A stretch of DNA of 64,000 bases from Streptomyces sp. NBC_01471. Lineage in GTDB: Bacteria > Actinomycetota > Actinomycetes > Streptomycetales > Streptomycetaceae. The stretch covers positions 682,001-746,000 of the forward strand of contig NZ_CP109450.1 in NCBI RefSeq assembly GCF_041438865.1, read 5' to 3'. This document shows, piece by piece, positions 1 through 7,437 of this stretch; the stretch's first letter is position 1; each line of letters begins with the position of its first letter. Made by a program: the position numbers and the translations under genes. The notes under the pieces were generated by a model. It saw nothing but the letters and a program-made list of their open reading frames with translations, was not told the DNA's origin and ran no database searches.

Positions 1-138
1 CACCCCCCGGTCGGCGAACAACTGCGCCTTGTGCGGGTCTCTGACGCTCACACCCACGCGGTCCGCAGGGACGCGCGTCAGCAGCCTCTCGACGATCCGG
101 CGTCCTAGCCGTCCGCTGGCTCCGGTCACGATGATCAT
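1..138 (-). CDS. NAD(P)-binding reductase, NmrA/SDR type (N-terminal part only)
   Basis: The gene runs off the left edge; only the first 46 codons are present. The protein opens with the Rossmann nucleotide-binding motif TGASGRLGRRIVERLL at residues 5-20, followed by a second strand ending VSVRD, as in atypical short-chain (NmrA-like, quinone oxidoreductase-like) NAD(P)H-binding proteins. The ATG is preceded by GGAG at a normal distance. It is divergent from the TetR gene and shares its operator region, the usual arrangement for a TetR repressor and its target. The substrate cannot be told from this fragment. Confidence 0.75.
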   Translation of the reverse strand, partial: MIIVTGASGRLGRRIVERLLTRVPADRVGVSVRDPHKAQLFADRGV

Positions 139-153
139 GGTGCACTCCAGCGC

Positions 154-227
154 TTGTTTCCAGTGGAATCCATTTTAGAGTATCACTGATAATGCCGGGG
201 GAACCGCCCGGACGGTATCGTTGATAC
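154..227. promoter_or_regulatory. Divergent promoter region with two TetR-type operators
   Basis: Two related palindromes lie here. One is GTATC-GTT-GATAC at 215-227, a perfect inverted repeat ending one base before the tetR ATG. The other is GTATC-ACT-GATAA at 180-192, with one mismatched end. Their centres are 35 bp apart. A possible plus-strand promoter is TTGTTT (154-159) with TAGAGT (176-181), spacing 16, whose -10 box overlaps the first palindrome. The inference is autorepression plus control of the divergent reductase gene. Confidence 0.6.
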
Positions 228-977
228 ATGCCTCCATCTCAGCCCGTCAGCGCCGCCGCCGTCGACTCCGACACCGCGGCCACCGACCGCGAGCAGCCCC
301 GGCAGCGGGTGATCGAGGCCGCGGCCGACCTGCTGGCACGTGAGGGCCGCGACGCCGTCACCACCCGCGCGGTCGCGGTCGCGGCCGGTCTGCAGCCACC
401 GGCCATCTACCGGCTGTTCGGCGACAAGGCCGGGCTCCTCGACGCGGTCGCCGAGTACGGCTTCGCCTCGTTCCTGGCGGCCAAGGAGGCCAAGCGCGCG
501 GGCCAGGCCCCGCAGGATCCCGTCGAGGACCTGAGGGCCGGCTGGGACCTGGCGGTCGAGTTCGGTCTCGCCCATCCCGCCCTCTACTCGCTGATGTACA
601 GCGAGCCCACGAGAGCCGCGTCAGCCGCCTTCACGACAGGCATGAAGATCCTCATGGGCCGTATCCGGCGGCTCGCCGCCGACGGCTGGCTCCGCGTCGA
701 CGAGCACCTCGCGGCCATGCTCATCCACGCCACGGCACGCGGCGCGGTCCTCACCTGGCTGTCCCTGCCCGAGGACGGGCGGGACCCGGCCCTGTTGACC
801 ACGATGCGGGAGTCCATGGTCACCGCCGTGACCAACCAGGAGCCCGCCGTCCAGACCGCGGGCCCGGCGGGCGCCGCCCGCGCCCTGATCGCCGCACTGC
901 CCGAACAGTCGGCGCTCAGCGGCGCGGAGCAGCACCTGCTGAGGGAGTGGCTGGGCCGCATCGCATCGGACGGCTGA
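228..977 (+). CDS. TetR/AcrR family transcriptional regulator
   Basis: A 249-residue protein with a TetR-type helix-turn-helix at about residues 25-70, including TTRAVAVAAGLQPPAIYRLF and DKAGLL. The rest is the helical ligand-binding part expected of the family. It starts one base after a perfect palindrome and has no convincing Shine-Dalgarno sequence, so it may be translated from a short or absent leader. The divergent NAD(P)-binding reductase is its likely target. The inducer is unknown. Confidence 0.88.
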   Translation: MPPSQPVSAAAVDSDTAATDREQPRQRVIEAAADLLAREGRDAVTTRAVAVAAGLQPPAIYRLFGDKAGLLDAVAEYGFASFLAAKEAKRAGQAPQDPVEDLRAGWDLAVEFGLAHPALYSLMYSEPTRAASAAFTTGMKILMGRIRRLAADGWLRVDEHLAAMLIHATARGAVLTWLSLPEDGRDPALLTTMRESMVTAVTNQEPAVQTAGPAGAARALIAALPEQSALSGAEQHLLREWLGRIASDG

Positions 978-1176
978 GATCCCGGAGGGCGGCGGGCAGC
1001 CCCGGCGCGGACGGGGCGGGATGTGCTGTTTGCTGCACTCGGCACGGTGAGGACCGCCGGGCCGAGCGCAGCCGCAGGCACCGCGTCTCCATAGCCACAT
1101 TGTCCATAACCCTCGTGCGGACTCCCCATGATCGGCACGTGGACACGGACAGGGCCCGGGACCTCTACTGGAGCCC

Positions 1177-2103
1177 ATGAGTCAGCCCACGAGCCCGCCC
1201 ACGGGCCCGCAGAAGTCCTCACACCGGCCGCGCCCGGGCGGCGCCCGGACCGGGTTCCTCATGGCGGTGACCTCCATGGCCACCGTTCAGCTCGGCTCGG
1301 CCCTGACGGTGCCTCTGTTCGGCGAACTCGGCGCACTGAGCGCGGCGGGACTGCGTCTGGGCTGGGCCGGCCTGATTCTCCTGGTCCTCATCCGGCCCCG
1401 GCGCAGCGACTTCACCCGCCCGGACCTGCTGGCCTGCTCCGTGCTCGGCACCGCGACCGCGGGCATGATGCTCTTCTTCATGCTCGCCCTCACCCGCCTG
1501 CCGCTCGGCACCGCGAGCGCCCTGGAGTTCCTCGGGCCGCTGGCCGTCTCCCTGTACGGGCCCGGACACGGCCGCAGGGCATGGACCGGGGCGGCCGCGA
1601 TCGGCGTCGTGCTGCTGACCGAGCCCTGGCACGGCGGCCTCGATCCGCTCGGTGCCGGATACGCGCTGGCCGCCGCGGTCTGCTGGGCCGCCTACATCCT
1701 GCTGACCCAGCGCGTCGGTGACAGCGTGACCGGACTGAAGGGACTGGCCGTCTCCATGCCCGTGGCGGGCGTGCTCGGCATGCTCGTCGCCGCACCGGCC
1801 GTCTCGTCCCATGTGACCTGGCCGAGCCTGTGGATCATGCTCGGGCTGGCCGCCCTCAGCCCCGTGCTGCCGTTCGCCCTCGAATTCCTCGCCCTGCGCC
1901 GCCTGACCACGTCCGCCTTCGGCACCCTGATGAGCCTGGAACCCGGTATCGCCATGCTGATCGGCCTCCTGGTGCTGGGCCAGATACCCGGCCCCGCACC
2001 CGCGGTCGGCATCGCCCTCGTGGTGATCGCAGGCATCGGCGCCACCCGCACCGGCGCCCGCCCGGCAGCAACGCCTTCGTCCAGCACCGCGGCTGTCGCG
2101 TAA
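1177..2103 (+). CDS. EamA/DMT family transporter (RhtA-like exporter)
   Basis: A 308-residue integral membrane protein with about ten hydrophobic segments in two repeated halves, as in EamA (drug/metabolite transporter) proteins. The start LGSALTVPLFGELGALSAAG and the GLRLGWAG segment resemble the RhtA group, which exports threonine, homoserine and related compounds. GGAG lies four bases before the ATG. The gene stands alone, and the region after it holds only gene debris. The substrate is unproven. Confidence 0.85.
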   Translation: MSQPTSPPTGPQKSSHRPRPGGARTGFLMAVTSMATVQLGSALTVPLFGELGALSAAGLRLGWAGLILLVLIRPRRSDFTRPDLLACSVLGTATAGMMLFFMLALTRLPLGTASALEFLGPLAVSLYGPGHGRRAWTGAAAIGVVLLTEPWHGGLDPLGAGYALAAAVCWAAYILLTQRVGDSVTGLKGLAVSMPVAGVLGMLVAAPAVSSHVTWPSLWIMLGLAALSPVLPFALEFLALRRLTTSAFGTLMSLEPGIAMLIGLLVLGQIPGPAPAVGIALVVIAGIGATRTGARPAATPSSSTAAVA

Positions 2104-2239
2104 GCGCTTCGGCCTCCGAGGGGGTGCTCGCGGTAAGGCCGCGACCGACGCGTACGCCGTCGCCGCCGGGGCCAGGCCCCCGCCTCCGTCCGCTTACAGC
2201 ACGACAGCCGCCCCGCCGGCCGCTCCCGCCGGGTAGCGG

Positions 2240-2598
2240 GCCGGTGAGCACGCGCTCCCTCAAGTGCTCGACGTAGAGCGCGGCCTTGCTCTCCAGCGGG
2301 AAGCCCGGGGCACCCGTACCGAGGGCGAAGCTCACCGCGACCGGGACCGAAGTGGGCTGCCGGCGGAGTGGGTTGATGGTGCACCGGGCGTCGCCCGTCG
2401 TATTCGTCTACCGTCGCAGGACTGTGCGGCGTCGCCCGACCCGACGCGGAAGTGCAGGGTCTTGCCCGCGACGGGGATACCGAGATCGTCGGCGCGGGCG
2501 GCGGAGAGCGTCAGCGGGCTGCCGTTGGTGCCGTGGCGGGGTCCGGTGTGCGTGAGGGTGGCGGCAGCTCCCGGGGAGGCACCCTCCTCCGGGCTGCT
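2240..2598 (-). pseudogene. Frameshifted remnant of an Ig-like-repeat secreted protein
   Basis: Read on the minus strand from 2598, one frame gives ATLTHTGPRHGTNGSPLTL followed by PVAGKTLHFRVGSGDAAQSC. This is the pattern of bacterial Ig-like repeats common in secreted Streptomyces proteins. Near 2405-2420 the homology jumps to another frame, which reads TTGDARCTINPLRRQPTSVP and then VAVSFA, the usual end of such a repeat. No start codon or complete gene remains. The 2104-2667 interval holds nothing else I can support. Confidence 0.6.
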
Positions 2599-2667
2599 TC
2601 ATGATCAATACTCTGACACCAGGCGCGTGACCTCGCGTCTGCCGGAGAGGAAGGCGAGCGACCCCCA

Positions 2668-3597
2668 GTGAAACTCCCCAAGTTGCAGCGCACAGCCGGG
2701 CTCGTAGCGGCGGCCGCGGTGCTGACGGCACTTGGCACCGCCCCCGCCGGCGCGGCCGACGGATGGCAGAAGGTGGGCAGCGACGCCCGCAGCGGTGTCA
2801 GCGGTATCGCGTACGAAGGCCGCACCCCGCACGGGGCCGGGGTGCGCGCACTGATCGTGCACGACAACAAGGACACCGGGCAGCGGCGCCTGTCCAGGAT
2901 CACCGACAAGAAGGGCTCCGACAGCGTCACTCCGGTCACCTGGGACGGACCGGAACCCGTCGACCTGGAGGCCATCGAAGCCGTCCCCCAGAAGCCCTCG
3001 GAGTACCTGGCCCTCGCCAGCCGGGGCATCGTCTACCACCTCGAGGTCAGCGGTTCCAAGGCCAAGGTCCTCGACTACACACCCCTCCCGGCGATCGGCG
3101 GGGGCGACAACTTCGAGAGCATCGCGCTCGTGGCCCGGAACGGACATCTCGCCGCCCTGTGGGCCGACCGCGGAGCCGGCCAGGACCGTCCCGCCACGCT
3201 GTACGCGGCGCCCTTCACCTTCGATGATTACGGTCAGCCGCAGTTCGGCAGCGTGACCCACCGGACCTACCGGGCCGCGTACCCGGCCGGGGACGCGGTG
3301 AGGCACATCTCCGACATCTCGGTGACCGACTCCGGCCGGATCATCGTGAGTTCGGCGACGGACGAGGGAGACGACGGCCCGTTCGACTCCGCGGTGAGCG
3401 ACGCGGGCCGGGTGACCGTGTCGGCCGCCGGCCGGGCAGGGGTCACACTCGCAGCCTCCCCGAAGGTGCTCCAGACGTTCCCGCGGCACAAGATCGAGGG
3501 GGTGGAGTGTCTGCCCGGATCCGCCGACGCCCTCCTCGGCACCGACGACGAGAACCTCGGCGGGTACCTGCGGACGGCGCCGCTCTGCGGGGCCTGA
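2668..3597 (+). CDS. Secreted protein of unknown function
   Basis: A 309-residue protein from a GTG start with a clear Sec signal peptide: KLPK, a hydrophobic core VAAAAVLTALG, and a likely cut after AGA near residue 29. The mature part has repeated short beta-strand segments (GIVYHLEVSG, HLAALWADRG, GRIIVSSAT), suggesting a beta-propeller or esterase-like fold, but I recognise no named family. A strong terminator-like hairpin follows the stop. The Shine-Dalgarno sequence is weak or distant, so the start could be slightly different. Confidence 0.7.
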   Translation: MKLPKLQRTAGLVAAAAVLTALGTAPAGAADGWQKVGSDARSGVSGIAYEGRTPHGAGVRALIVHDNKDTGQRRLSRITDKKGSDSVTPVTWDGPEPVDLEAIEAVPQKPSEYLALASRGIVYHLEVSGSKAKVLDYTPLPAIGGGDNFESIALVARNGHLAALWADRGAGQDRPATLYAAPFTFDDYGQPQFGSVTHRTYRAAYPAGDAVRHISDISVTDSGRIIVSSATDEGDDGPFDSAVSDAGRVTVSAAGRAGVTLAASPKVLQTFPRHKIEGVECLPGSADALLGTDDENLGGYLRTAPLCGA

Positions 3598-3633
3598 CAC
3601 CGGTCGGGGCGCGGGTTCGCACCTCGCACCAGC

Positions 3634-3679
3634 CAGTACTTCGCCCCGCCGAGCACCGACTCTGCGGGGCGAAGTACTG
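3634..3679 (+). terminator. Strong terminator-like hairpin
   Basis: Perfect 16-bp inverted repeat, CAGTACTTCGCCCCGC at 3634-3649 and its complement at 3664-3679, with a 14-base loop. It begins 37 bases after the stop of the secreted-protein gene. There is no T-tract, as is common in Streptomyces. Confidence 0.8.
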
Positions 3680-4262
3680 CGATCGCCAGGAACGCCGCGA
3701 GACCGTCGTCGATGTTCCACGACCATTCCGCAAAGCTGTGGCACCCGCCCCGGCGACAGGCGTCCGCTACGGCGCGCCCACGGTGGTCAACCGGCCGACG
3801 GCACCGACCTCGCGGCCAGCTCCACCATCCCCGGCTCGGCATCAACAGCGGTGATACGGGCACTCGCGGACGCCCCCGCAGCGACGTTGCCCGACCCGCT
3901 CCCATCACGGGCCGGGAGCAGGTCGTAACCGGCCCGTCGAGTCGGCAACCAGGAAATTCCCCGGCGGTCGGGCTGGTCGGCGTCCGCCCGGGCCTGCCGG
4001 AGTCATCCGGTGGATCAAGACGTACACCCTGGGACACACGTTCGTCTCCCCCGGCATTCACGCCGACGGTCCGCGCGACCACGGCCCGCCGGCCTCAAGG
4101 CCCCCGTCGGGCGTCCTCGCCCCGCTCCGGCGCCTTTGACCACGTCCGGAACCGCAGACCGGCCGCTCCCGCCTCACCAGCGCTGAAGCGTGCCGCCACA
4201 GGCGACTACGGGCGGAGTTATCTGAGGGAGCCGGCCCCCGACCGGGTCCCCAAAAACGATCA
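3680..4262. other. Gene-free stretch downstream of tRNA-Pro
   Basis: No convincing coding region is seen on either strand. The open frames here are arginine- and proline-rich, start without ribosome sites and match no family I recognise. It lies on the 3' side of the tRNA gene, where integrative elements often insert, but I find no integrase or duplicate of the tRNA end. Confidence 0.5.
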
Positions 4263-4296
4263 AGGGGCCGTTTCAGATTGCTCTGAAACGGCCCCT
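4263..4296 (-). terminator. Terminator of tRNA-Pro
   Basis: Perfect 15-bp inverted repeat (AGGGGCCGTTTCAGA at 4263-4277 and its complement at 4282-4296) with a four-base loop, 20 bases beyond the 3' end of the tRNA. Confidence 0.9.
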
Positions 4297-4315
4297 GACC
4301 TACGACTCTCACGAG

Positions 4316-4389
<74 letters not shown>

Positions 4390-4524
4390 ATGCCCGATCC
4401 GGCCCCGGGTTTGCCCGGCCGAACGCGCACCGAAACAATACCGCACTTCAGCCGGTGGTCACGAACCCCTTTCCCGGCCGTTCGGTTTGACCTCAAGGGC
4501 GCTTGATGTTGGATCGTCGGCCGC

Positions 4525-5199
4525 ATGAACACAGACCTGAACCGGCTGATGGCTCTCATGACCGGTGACGAGAAGCACGGGCCGGCGGCGACCTCGACCC
4601 TGGACGCGCTGTGGGTGCTCTACGACCGGGTGCTGCGGGTCACGCCACAGACGGTCTCAGCGCCCGGCCGGGACCGCTTCCTGCTCTCCAAGGGGCACGG
4701 CCCCATGGCGTACTACGCGGTCCTCGCGGCGAAGGGGTACTTCCCCGAGGAGCTGCTGGCGGGCTTCGGCTCGTACGACTCACCGCTCGGCCACCACCCC
4801 GACCGGCTGCGCGTGCCCGGTGCCGAGATCGGCAGCGGATCGCTCGGCCACGGCCTCCCGCTCGGCGTCGGCACGGTGCTCGGGCTCCGGGCGCAGCAGC
4901 TCACCGAGCCGCGGGTGTGGGTACTGATCGGGGACGCCGAACTGGACGAGGGCTCGGTGCACGAGGCCATCGCCTACGCGGGACCCGCCGGCCTGGACCA
5001 GCTGCACACCCTGGTGATCGACAACGCCTCCGCCAGCTACGGCTCCCCCGGCGGGATCGCGGCCCGTTTCGAAGCGGGCGGGTGGTCGGTCCGGACCGTC
5101 GACGGGCGGGACCACGAACAGCTGTACGCGGCCTTCACCGCACCGCACCCGGGCCGGCCGCACGCCGTGGTCGCCCGGGTCGAGCCCAAGAACGCCTGA
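4525..5199 (+). CDS. Transketolase, N-terminal (thiamine-diphosphate) subunit
   Basis: A 224-residue protein matching the N-terminal half of transketolase. SKGHGPMAYYA (residues about 52-62) and GSGSLGHGLPLGVG are transketolase signatures. The thiamine-diphosphate motif GDAELDEG (near residue 136) is followed by a downstream VIDNAS. It is about a third of a full transketolase and is completed by the next gene, 26 bases downstream, as in known split transketolases. The pair probably moves two-carbon units between sugar phosphates, perhaps products of the neighbouring polysaccharide locus. Confidence 0.88.
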   Translation: MNTDLNRLMALMTGDEKHGPAATSTLDALWVLYDRVLRVTPQTVSAPGRDRFLLSKGHGPMAYYAVLAAKGYFPEELLAGFGSYDSPLGHHPDRLRVPGAEIGSGSLGHGLPLGVGTVLGLRAQQLTEPRVWVLIGDAELDEGSVHEAIAYAGPAGLDQLHTLVIDNASASYGSPGGIAARFEAGGWSVRTVDGRDHEQLYAAFTAPHPGRPHAVVARVEPKNA

Positions 5200-5225
5200 G
5201 CGGAACCACCAGAAAGGGATTTGTC

Positions 5226-6143
5226 ATGGACAACATGCGTGAGCGCTTCGCCGCCACCACGTCGCGGCTGCTGGACGAGGACCCTCGGCTCGCCGTCGTA
5301 CTGGCCGAGATCACCCGCGACGGATTCGCCGACGCCGCACGCGCCCACCCCGACCGGGTGGTCAATGTGGGGATCCGGGAGCAGCTGCTGATCGGTGCGG
5401 GTGCCGGGATGGCCCTGACCGGGATGCGCCCCGTCGTGCACACCTTCGCCAGTTTCCTGGTCGAGCGCCCCTTCGAGCAGGTCAAGCTGGACCTCGGCCA
5501 CCAGGGACTGGGCGCCGTGCTGGTGAGCGCCGGGGGCTCGTACGACTGGCCGGCCGGCGGTTTCACCCACATGTCGCCGGGCGACGTGGCGCTCCTCGAC
5601 ACGCTCGACGGCTGGACCGTGCATGTGCCGGGCCACCCCGACGAGGCGGAGGCCCTGCTGCGCCACGCCGTGCGCGGGGACGACCGGGTGTACGTACGGC
5701 TGTCGCTGCAGGCGAATCAGCGGCCGCAGCCGGTCACCGGAGGCGGGTTCCGCACGGTGCGGGAGGGACACGGCGGGGTGGTGATCGCGGTCGGGCCGAT
5801 GCTCGACGCGGTTCTGGCGGCCACGGAGGGGATGGACGTCACCGTGCTGTACGCGACGACCGTGCGGCCCTTCGACGGCGCCGCACTCCGCCGGGCCACC
5901 GACGCTCCCGGCCGGGCCGATGTGGTGCTGGTCGAGCCGTATCTGGCCGGTACGTCGACGGCCGCCACGAACGATGCCCTGGCCGACCGGCCGCACCGGG
6001 TCCTCGGTCTCGGGGTCGGACGGCAGGAGCTGAGGCGGTACGGACAGATCGAGGAGCATGTCGCCGCACACGGCCTGGACGCCGCCTCGCTGCACCGGAG
6101 CATCGGCGGATTCCTGGCCGGGTCCCTCACGCCGCAGGGGTGA
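5226..6143 (+). CDS. Transketolase, C-terminal subunit
   Basis: A 305-residue partner of the preceding gene. It carries the pyrimidine-binding domain (VVNVGIREQLLIGAGAGMAL, about residues 44-63, including the conserved glutamate of IREQ) and the transketolase C-terminal domain (VLYATTVRPFDG, VVLVEPYLAG). The ATG at 5226 follows AGAAAGGGA at good spacing; the open frame extends much further upstream but overlaps the N-subunit gene and is not coding there. It converges on the oxidoreductase gene, with a GC-rich potential hairpin in the 45-base gap. Confidence 0.88.
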   Translation: MDNMRERFAATTSRLLDEDPRLAVVLAEITRDGFADAARAHPDRVVNVGIREQLLIGAGAGMALTGMRPVVHTFASFLVERPFEQVKLDLGHQGLGAVLVSAGGSYDWPAGGFTHMSPGDVALLDTLDGWTVHVPGHPDEAEALLRHAVRGDDRVYVRLSLQANQRPQPVTGGGFRTVREGHGGVVIAVGPMLDAVLAATEGMDVTVLYATTVRPFDGAALRRATDAPGRADVVLVEPYLAGTSTAATNDALADRPHRVLGLGVGRQELRRYGQIEEHVAAHGLDAASLHRSIGGFLAGSLTPQG

Positions 6144-6188
6144 GGCCGCCGCCGGGCCGCGAGCGGCGGTCCGGCGGCACCCCGGCGC

Positions 6189-7379
6189 TCACCCCGTGCG
6201 CTGCTGGCCGCGCTCGAAGTAGTCGGCGAGCGCCGGATCCAGCGGAGTGACCCGGCGCGGGGTCCCGCCGTCCCGGAGCGAGTCCGTGGCCCGGACCCCG
6301 GCCGCGACGGCCATCCGGGCGGCGACCGGCGAGGTGTCGGTGCGGCCGCCCTCGCGCACGAACCGCAGGAACTCGTCCATGAGCAGCGGGTCGGCGCCGC
6401 CGTGGCCCGCCTCGTCCTGTGCCTCCGGCACGGCGTGGGTCTCGTCGGCGTCCTCCCGGTAGGGGGAGCGGCGGGTGTTCCAGACCTTCACCGTGCTGCC
6501 CGGCCCGTCGCCGAAGTTCTCCAGCCGGCCCGCGTCGCCGATGACGGTGTAGTTGCGCCAGTAGTCGGGGGTGAAGTGGCACTGCTGGTAGGCGGCCAGC
6601 ACCCCGTTGTCCAGGCGCATGTTCAGCAGGGAGACGTCCTCGATGTCGATGACGGGGTTGAGGGCGCGCTGGGTGTGCGGCGGCCAGTGTCCGTCCTTGG
6701 TGTACCAGTCGGCGGCCTTGGGCTCACCGGGCTCGCGGCGGTGCGGGTTGTCGCCGTAGACCATCAGGTCGCCCATGGCCTGGACGTCGCGGGCGTAGCC
6801 GCCCGCCAGCCAGTGCAGCACGTCGATGTCGTGGGCCGCCTTCTGGAGCAGCAGTCCGGTGGTGTACTTCCGCTCGGCGTGCCAGTCCTTGAAGTACCAG
6901 TCGCCGCCGTACCCGACGAAGTGCCGGACCCAGACGGTCTTGACCTCGCCGATCGTGCCGGCCGCGATCAGGTCGCGCATCAGCCGGACGACCGGCATGT
7001 GGCGCATGTTGTGGCCGATGTAGAGGCGGGTACCGGTCTCGTACGCGGTGCGCAGGATCTCGTCGCACCGCTCGACCGTGATGTCGAGGGGCTTCTCCAC
7101 GAAGACCGGCTTGCCCGCGCGCAGCGCCTCGCAGGCCAGGTCGGCGTGGGTGTGGTCGGGGGTGAGGACCAGGACCGCGTCGACGTCGGGGTCCTCGACG
7201 ACCTTGTGGTGGGCGGAGGAGATCAGGGCGCCGGGGAAGGCCGTGGCCGCCTCCGTACGGGCTGCCGGGTCGGGGTCGGCGAGTGCGGTGACGCGCGAGC
7301 CGGCTCCGGGGCGGTGGGCTGTGCGGGCGATGCTGCCGCGCAGGCCGTAGCCGAGGACGCCGATACGGAGGTCGGACAT
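6189..7379 (-). CDS. Gfo/Idh/MocA family oxidoreductase
   Basis: A 396-residue cytoplasmic NAD(P)-dependent sugar dehydrogenase-type protein. The N-terminal Rossmann motif is GVLGYGLRGS (residues 7-16), followed by DVDAVLVLTPDHTHADLA and the family signature EKPLD (catalytic lysine) near residue 95. QKAAHDIDVLHWLAGG supplies the conserved active-site HxxD. It is the last gene of the minus-strand arm of the polysaccharide locus and probably oxidises or epimerises a released sugar or uronic acid. The exact substrate is unknown. Confidence 0.9.
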   Translation of the reverse strand: MSDLRIGVLGYGLRGSIARTAHRPGAGSRVTALADPDPAARTEAATAFPGALISSAHHKVVEDPDVDAVLVLTPDHTHADLACEALRAGKPVFVEKPLDITVERCDEILRTAYETGTRLYIGHNMRHMPVVRLMRDLIAAGTIGEVKTVWVRHFVGYGGDWYFKDWHAERKYTTGLLLQKAAHDIDVLHWLAGGYARDVQAMGDLMVYGDNPHRREPGEPKAADWYTKDGHWPPHTQRALNPVIDIEDVSLLNMRLDNGVLAAYQQCHFTPDYWRNYTVIGDAGRLENFGDGPGSTVKVWNTRRSPYREDADETHAVPEAQDEAGHGGADPLLMDEFLRFVREGGRTDTSPVAARMAVAAGVRATDSLRDGGTPRRVTPLDPALADYFERGQQRTG

Positions 7380-7437
7380 GGGTTTCCTTCGCTGGTGCGG
7401 GTGGAGCTGAGTCTCGTGGGCTGAGAACTGCGGCAGC

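Noticed and set aside
4611..5225. Upstream extension of the transketolase C-subunit frame
   Set aside because: It lies within the N-subunit gene in another frame; the ribosome site at 5213-5219 supports ATG 5226.
6144..6188. Terminator between the transketolase and oxidoreductase genes
   Set aside because: The gap is GC-rich and could pair in several ways, but no single clean stem stands out.
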